From JAZRUY01 sp045598845 (lineage in GTDB: Bacteria; Verrucomicrobiota; Lentisphaeria; Victivallales; Victivallaceae), in contig JAZRUY010000175.1 in the NCBI GenBank assembly GCA_045598845.1, forward strand, positions 1-6,381: a DNA stretch of 6,381 nucleotides. Reading direction: 5' to 3'. How positions within the stretch are numbered: position 1 is the first letter of the stretch; each line of letters opens with the position of its first letter. The translations under genes were made by a program, and so were the position numbers. A model generated the notes under the pieces. The model had not been told where the DNA came from and made no database searches. It saw only the letters and a program-made list of their open reading frames with translations. This document shows, piece by piece, positions 5,061-6,381 of this stretch.

Positions 5061-6254
5061 TCAGCCGTTGCCGCGTTTGTTCCAGTACGGTGATATTTCC
5101 CGTAGCCTTTTGATGATCGGAGGCAGTTTTTCCAAAGTGTAATCCACCTCTTCTTCGGTGTTGTACCGTGAAAAACTGAACCTGATAGTGCCGTGCGCGG
5201 CCGTGTATGGCAACCCCATTGCGCGCATCACATGCGAAGGCTCAAGGCTGCCGGTCGTACATGCCGATCCGCTGGAAGCGCATATCCCCTCATAGTTGAG
5301 CAGCATCAGTATGGATTCACCTTCGATATATTCAAAACTTACCGATGACGTGTTGGGCAGCCGGTTATTCAAATTCCCGTTGAAACGGACACAATCCAGC
5401 GATGCGGCGATACCGCGTTCCAGGCGGTCGCGCAGTGCTGCCAGCCGTTTAACTTCTTCCTCCCGGCCTGCTCGCGCCAGACGGCAGGCCGCGCCCATTC
5501 CGATGATTGAGGCCACGTTTTCCGTCCCGCCCCGGCGGGATTTTTCCTGGTGCCCGCCGAAAATCAGCGGTTTAAACGGAATTCCCCGTCTGGCGAACAC
5601 CGCTCCTACTCCTTTGGGAGCATGAAGTTTATGACCTGAAACGGAGAGAAAATCTATCCTGTCCCGGTCAACGTTTATGTCGAGTTTTCCGGCCGCCTGA
5701 ACAGCATCCGAGTGCATCAGCGCTCCTTTCGCATGCGCCATCTCTGTAAGTTCGGCAATCGGGAAAATCGTGCCGGTTTCGTTATTTGCCCACATCGCGG
5801 AAACCACTGCCGTATTTCCGTCTATTTCCCGCGCCGCCGCATTCATATCCAGATTCCCGCGCCCGTCAACCGGCAATTTCACCACGATGTATCCGTTGCG
5901 TTCCAGTTCGGCGCAAAAACTGTGTACAGCCGGATGTTCCACGGCGGTGGTGACAATCTTTTTGCGGTCCGGTCTCGCCGCCGCCGCCGCATTGAGCGCG
6001 GCATTGTCCCCTTCCGATCCGCAGCCGGTAAAGATGATTTCCGATGCGTTGCCGTCCTTGTCCCGGTACCTTGCTCCCAGCAGTTCAGCCACTTCCCGGC
6101 GGGCCTGTTCCACCTCGCCGGCCACACTGCCTCCGAAAGTATGGATGCTGGATGGATTGCCGTAGCGCTCACAGAAAAACGGCTTCATCGCCTCGAAAAC
6201 TTCAGGCGCCACCATCGTTGTGGCATTGTTGTCGAAATAAACGGTTTTTTTCAT
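5061..6254 (-). CDS. nifS: Cysteine desulfurase, NifS type
   Basis: This is a pyridoxal-phosphate enzyme that takes sulfur from L-cysteine, leaving alanine, and passes it as a persulfide to iron-sulfur cluster assembly or other sulfur acceptors in the cytoplasm. The 397 residues compare closely with Azotobacter NifS (402). Lys209 in 'SGHKLHAPKG' binds the cofactor, His107 in 'VEHPAV' stacks on it, and Asp183 and Gln186 in 'HSDAVQAAGK' contact it. Cys332 in 'SSGSACTTGSLEPSH' is the catalytic cysteine. 'YFDNNATT' at the N-terminus and 'AHGTIRFSFSRYNTEEEVDY' near the C-terminus are family signatures. The close match through 'ISPYW' favours NifS over IscS. No scaffold gene (nifU/iscU) or nitrogenase gene is in the window, so a general housekeeping role is likely. 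The ATG at 6254 starts exactly where homologues do, although its ribosome binding site is poor. Confidence 0.93.
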   Translation of the reverse strand: MKKTVYFDNNATTMVAPEVFEAMKPFFCERYGNPSSIHTFGGSVAGEVEQARREVAELLGARYRDKDGNASEIIFTGCGSEGDNAALNAAAAARPDRKKIVTTAVEHPAVHSFCAELERNGYIVVKLPVDGRGNLDMNAAAREIDGNTAVVSAMWANNETGTIFPIAELTEMAHAKGALMHSDAVQAAGKLDINVDRDRIDFLSVSGHKLHAPKGVGAVFARRGIPFKPLIFGGHQEKSRRGGTENVASIIGMGAACRLARAGREEEVKRLAALRDRLERGIAASLDCVRFNGNLNNRLPNTSSVSFEYIEGESILMLLNYEGICASSGSACTTGSLEPSHVMRAMGLPYTAAHGTIRFSFSRYNTEEEVDYTLEKLPPIIKRLREISPYWNKRGNG

Positions 6255-6349
6255 GTTCCCGAACCTGGCTGGACGGCATCCCGGCCTGATTCATTACGGA
6301 CCGGGTGCGGTTCCGTGCGCCTGTTTGTACTGTTGGCATTCCGCGTTAT

Positions 6350-6377
6350 AAAATATCTTTTTTTCGCCAAAAGTCAA
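6350..6377 (-). promoter_or_regulatory. Probable sigma70-type promoter of the nifS operon
   Basis: On the minus strand TTGACT (6372-6377) is followed after 16 bases by TATTTT (6350-6355). Transcription would begin near 6343 and leave a leader of about 90 bases before the nifS ATG at 6254. The -10 box is identical to that of the envelope operon promoter. I see no convincing riboswitch or regulator site in the leader (6255-6343). Confidence 0.55.
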
Positions 6378-6381
6378 CCGC

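Noticed and set aside
6202..6339. Possible 45-codon leader frame upstream of and overlapping nifS (minus strand)
   Set aside because: Its ATG is only a few bases from the predicted transcription start, it has no ribosome binding site, and the product is a polar low-complexity peptide without features.
6255..6343. Riboswitch or iron-sulfur regulator site in the nifS leader
   Set aside because: Only short, weak pairings such as CCCGG with CCGGG are visible, and I recognise no known riboswitch core or IscR-like palindrome.

Overview
The window is a compact stretch of bacterial chromosome of roughly 50% G+C. It holds seven complete protein-coding genes and the 3' end of an eighth. There are no RNA genes, CRISPR arrays or mobile elements that I can recognise. 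The mix is housekeeping (clamp-loader subunit, citrate synthase, cysteine desulfurase) plus one operon of poorly known envelope genes. The coiled-coil membrane protein with a small C-terminal beta domain, and the tiny membrane and lipoprotein genes, look like genes of the Planctomycetes-Verrucomicrobia-Lentisphaerae group. A Lentisphaerae-like source is my best guess, but this is an impression of style and not a proof.

Left part (1-2123, plus strand): the C-terminal part of dnaX runs off the left edge. After a 27-base gap with a good ribosome binding site comes gltA, a hexamer-type citrate synthase with its complete catalytic triad. A perfect inverted repeat flanked by A and T runs lies between gltA and the convergent gene on the other strand, and should terminate transcription in both directions.

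Middle part (2134-4741, minus strand): a sigma70-type promoter (TTGACA, 17 bases, TATTTT) with a leader of about 90 bases drives four tightly packed genes. In order of transcription they are a 404-residue membrane-anchored coiled-coil protein, a 38-residue single-helix membrane protein, a 48-residue lipoprotein precursor, and a 320-residue membrane-anchored DNA/RNA non-specific endonuclease of the Serratia/EndoG type. Gaps are 24, -1 and 15 bases, and the two tiny genes share a TAATG stop/start. Every product has an N-terminal membrane or export signal, so the natural reading is an envelope-located nuclease with dedicated envelope partners. This is the most promising candidate in the window for something undescribed.

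Right part (4792-6381, minus strand): a promoter near the right edge (TTGACT, 16 bases, TATTTT) precedes a NifS-type cysteine desulfurase. Five bases after it comes a small DUF493/YbeD-like protein with an unusual CxxC motif. The pairing suggests, but does not prove, a link to sulfur transfer.
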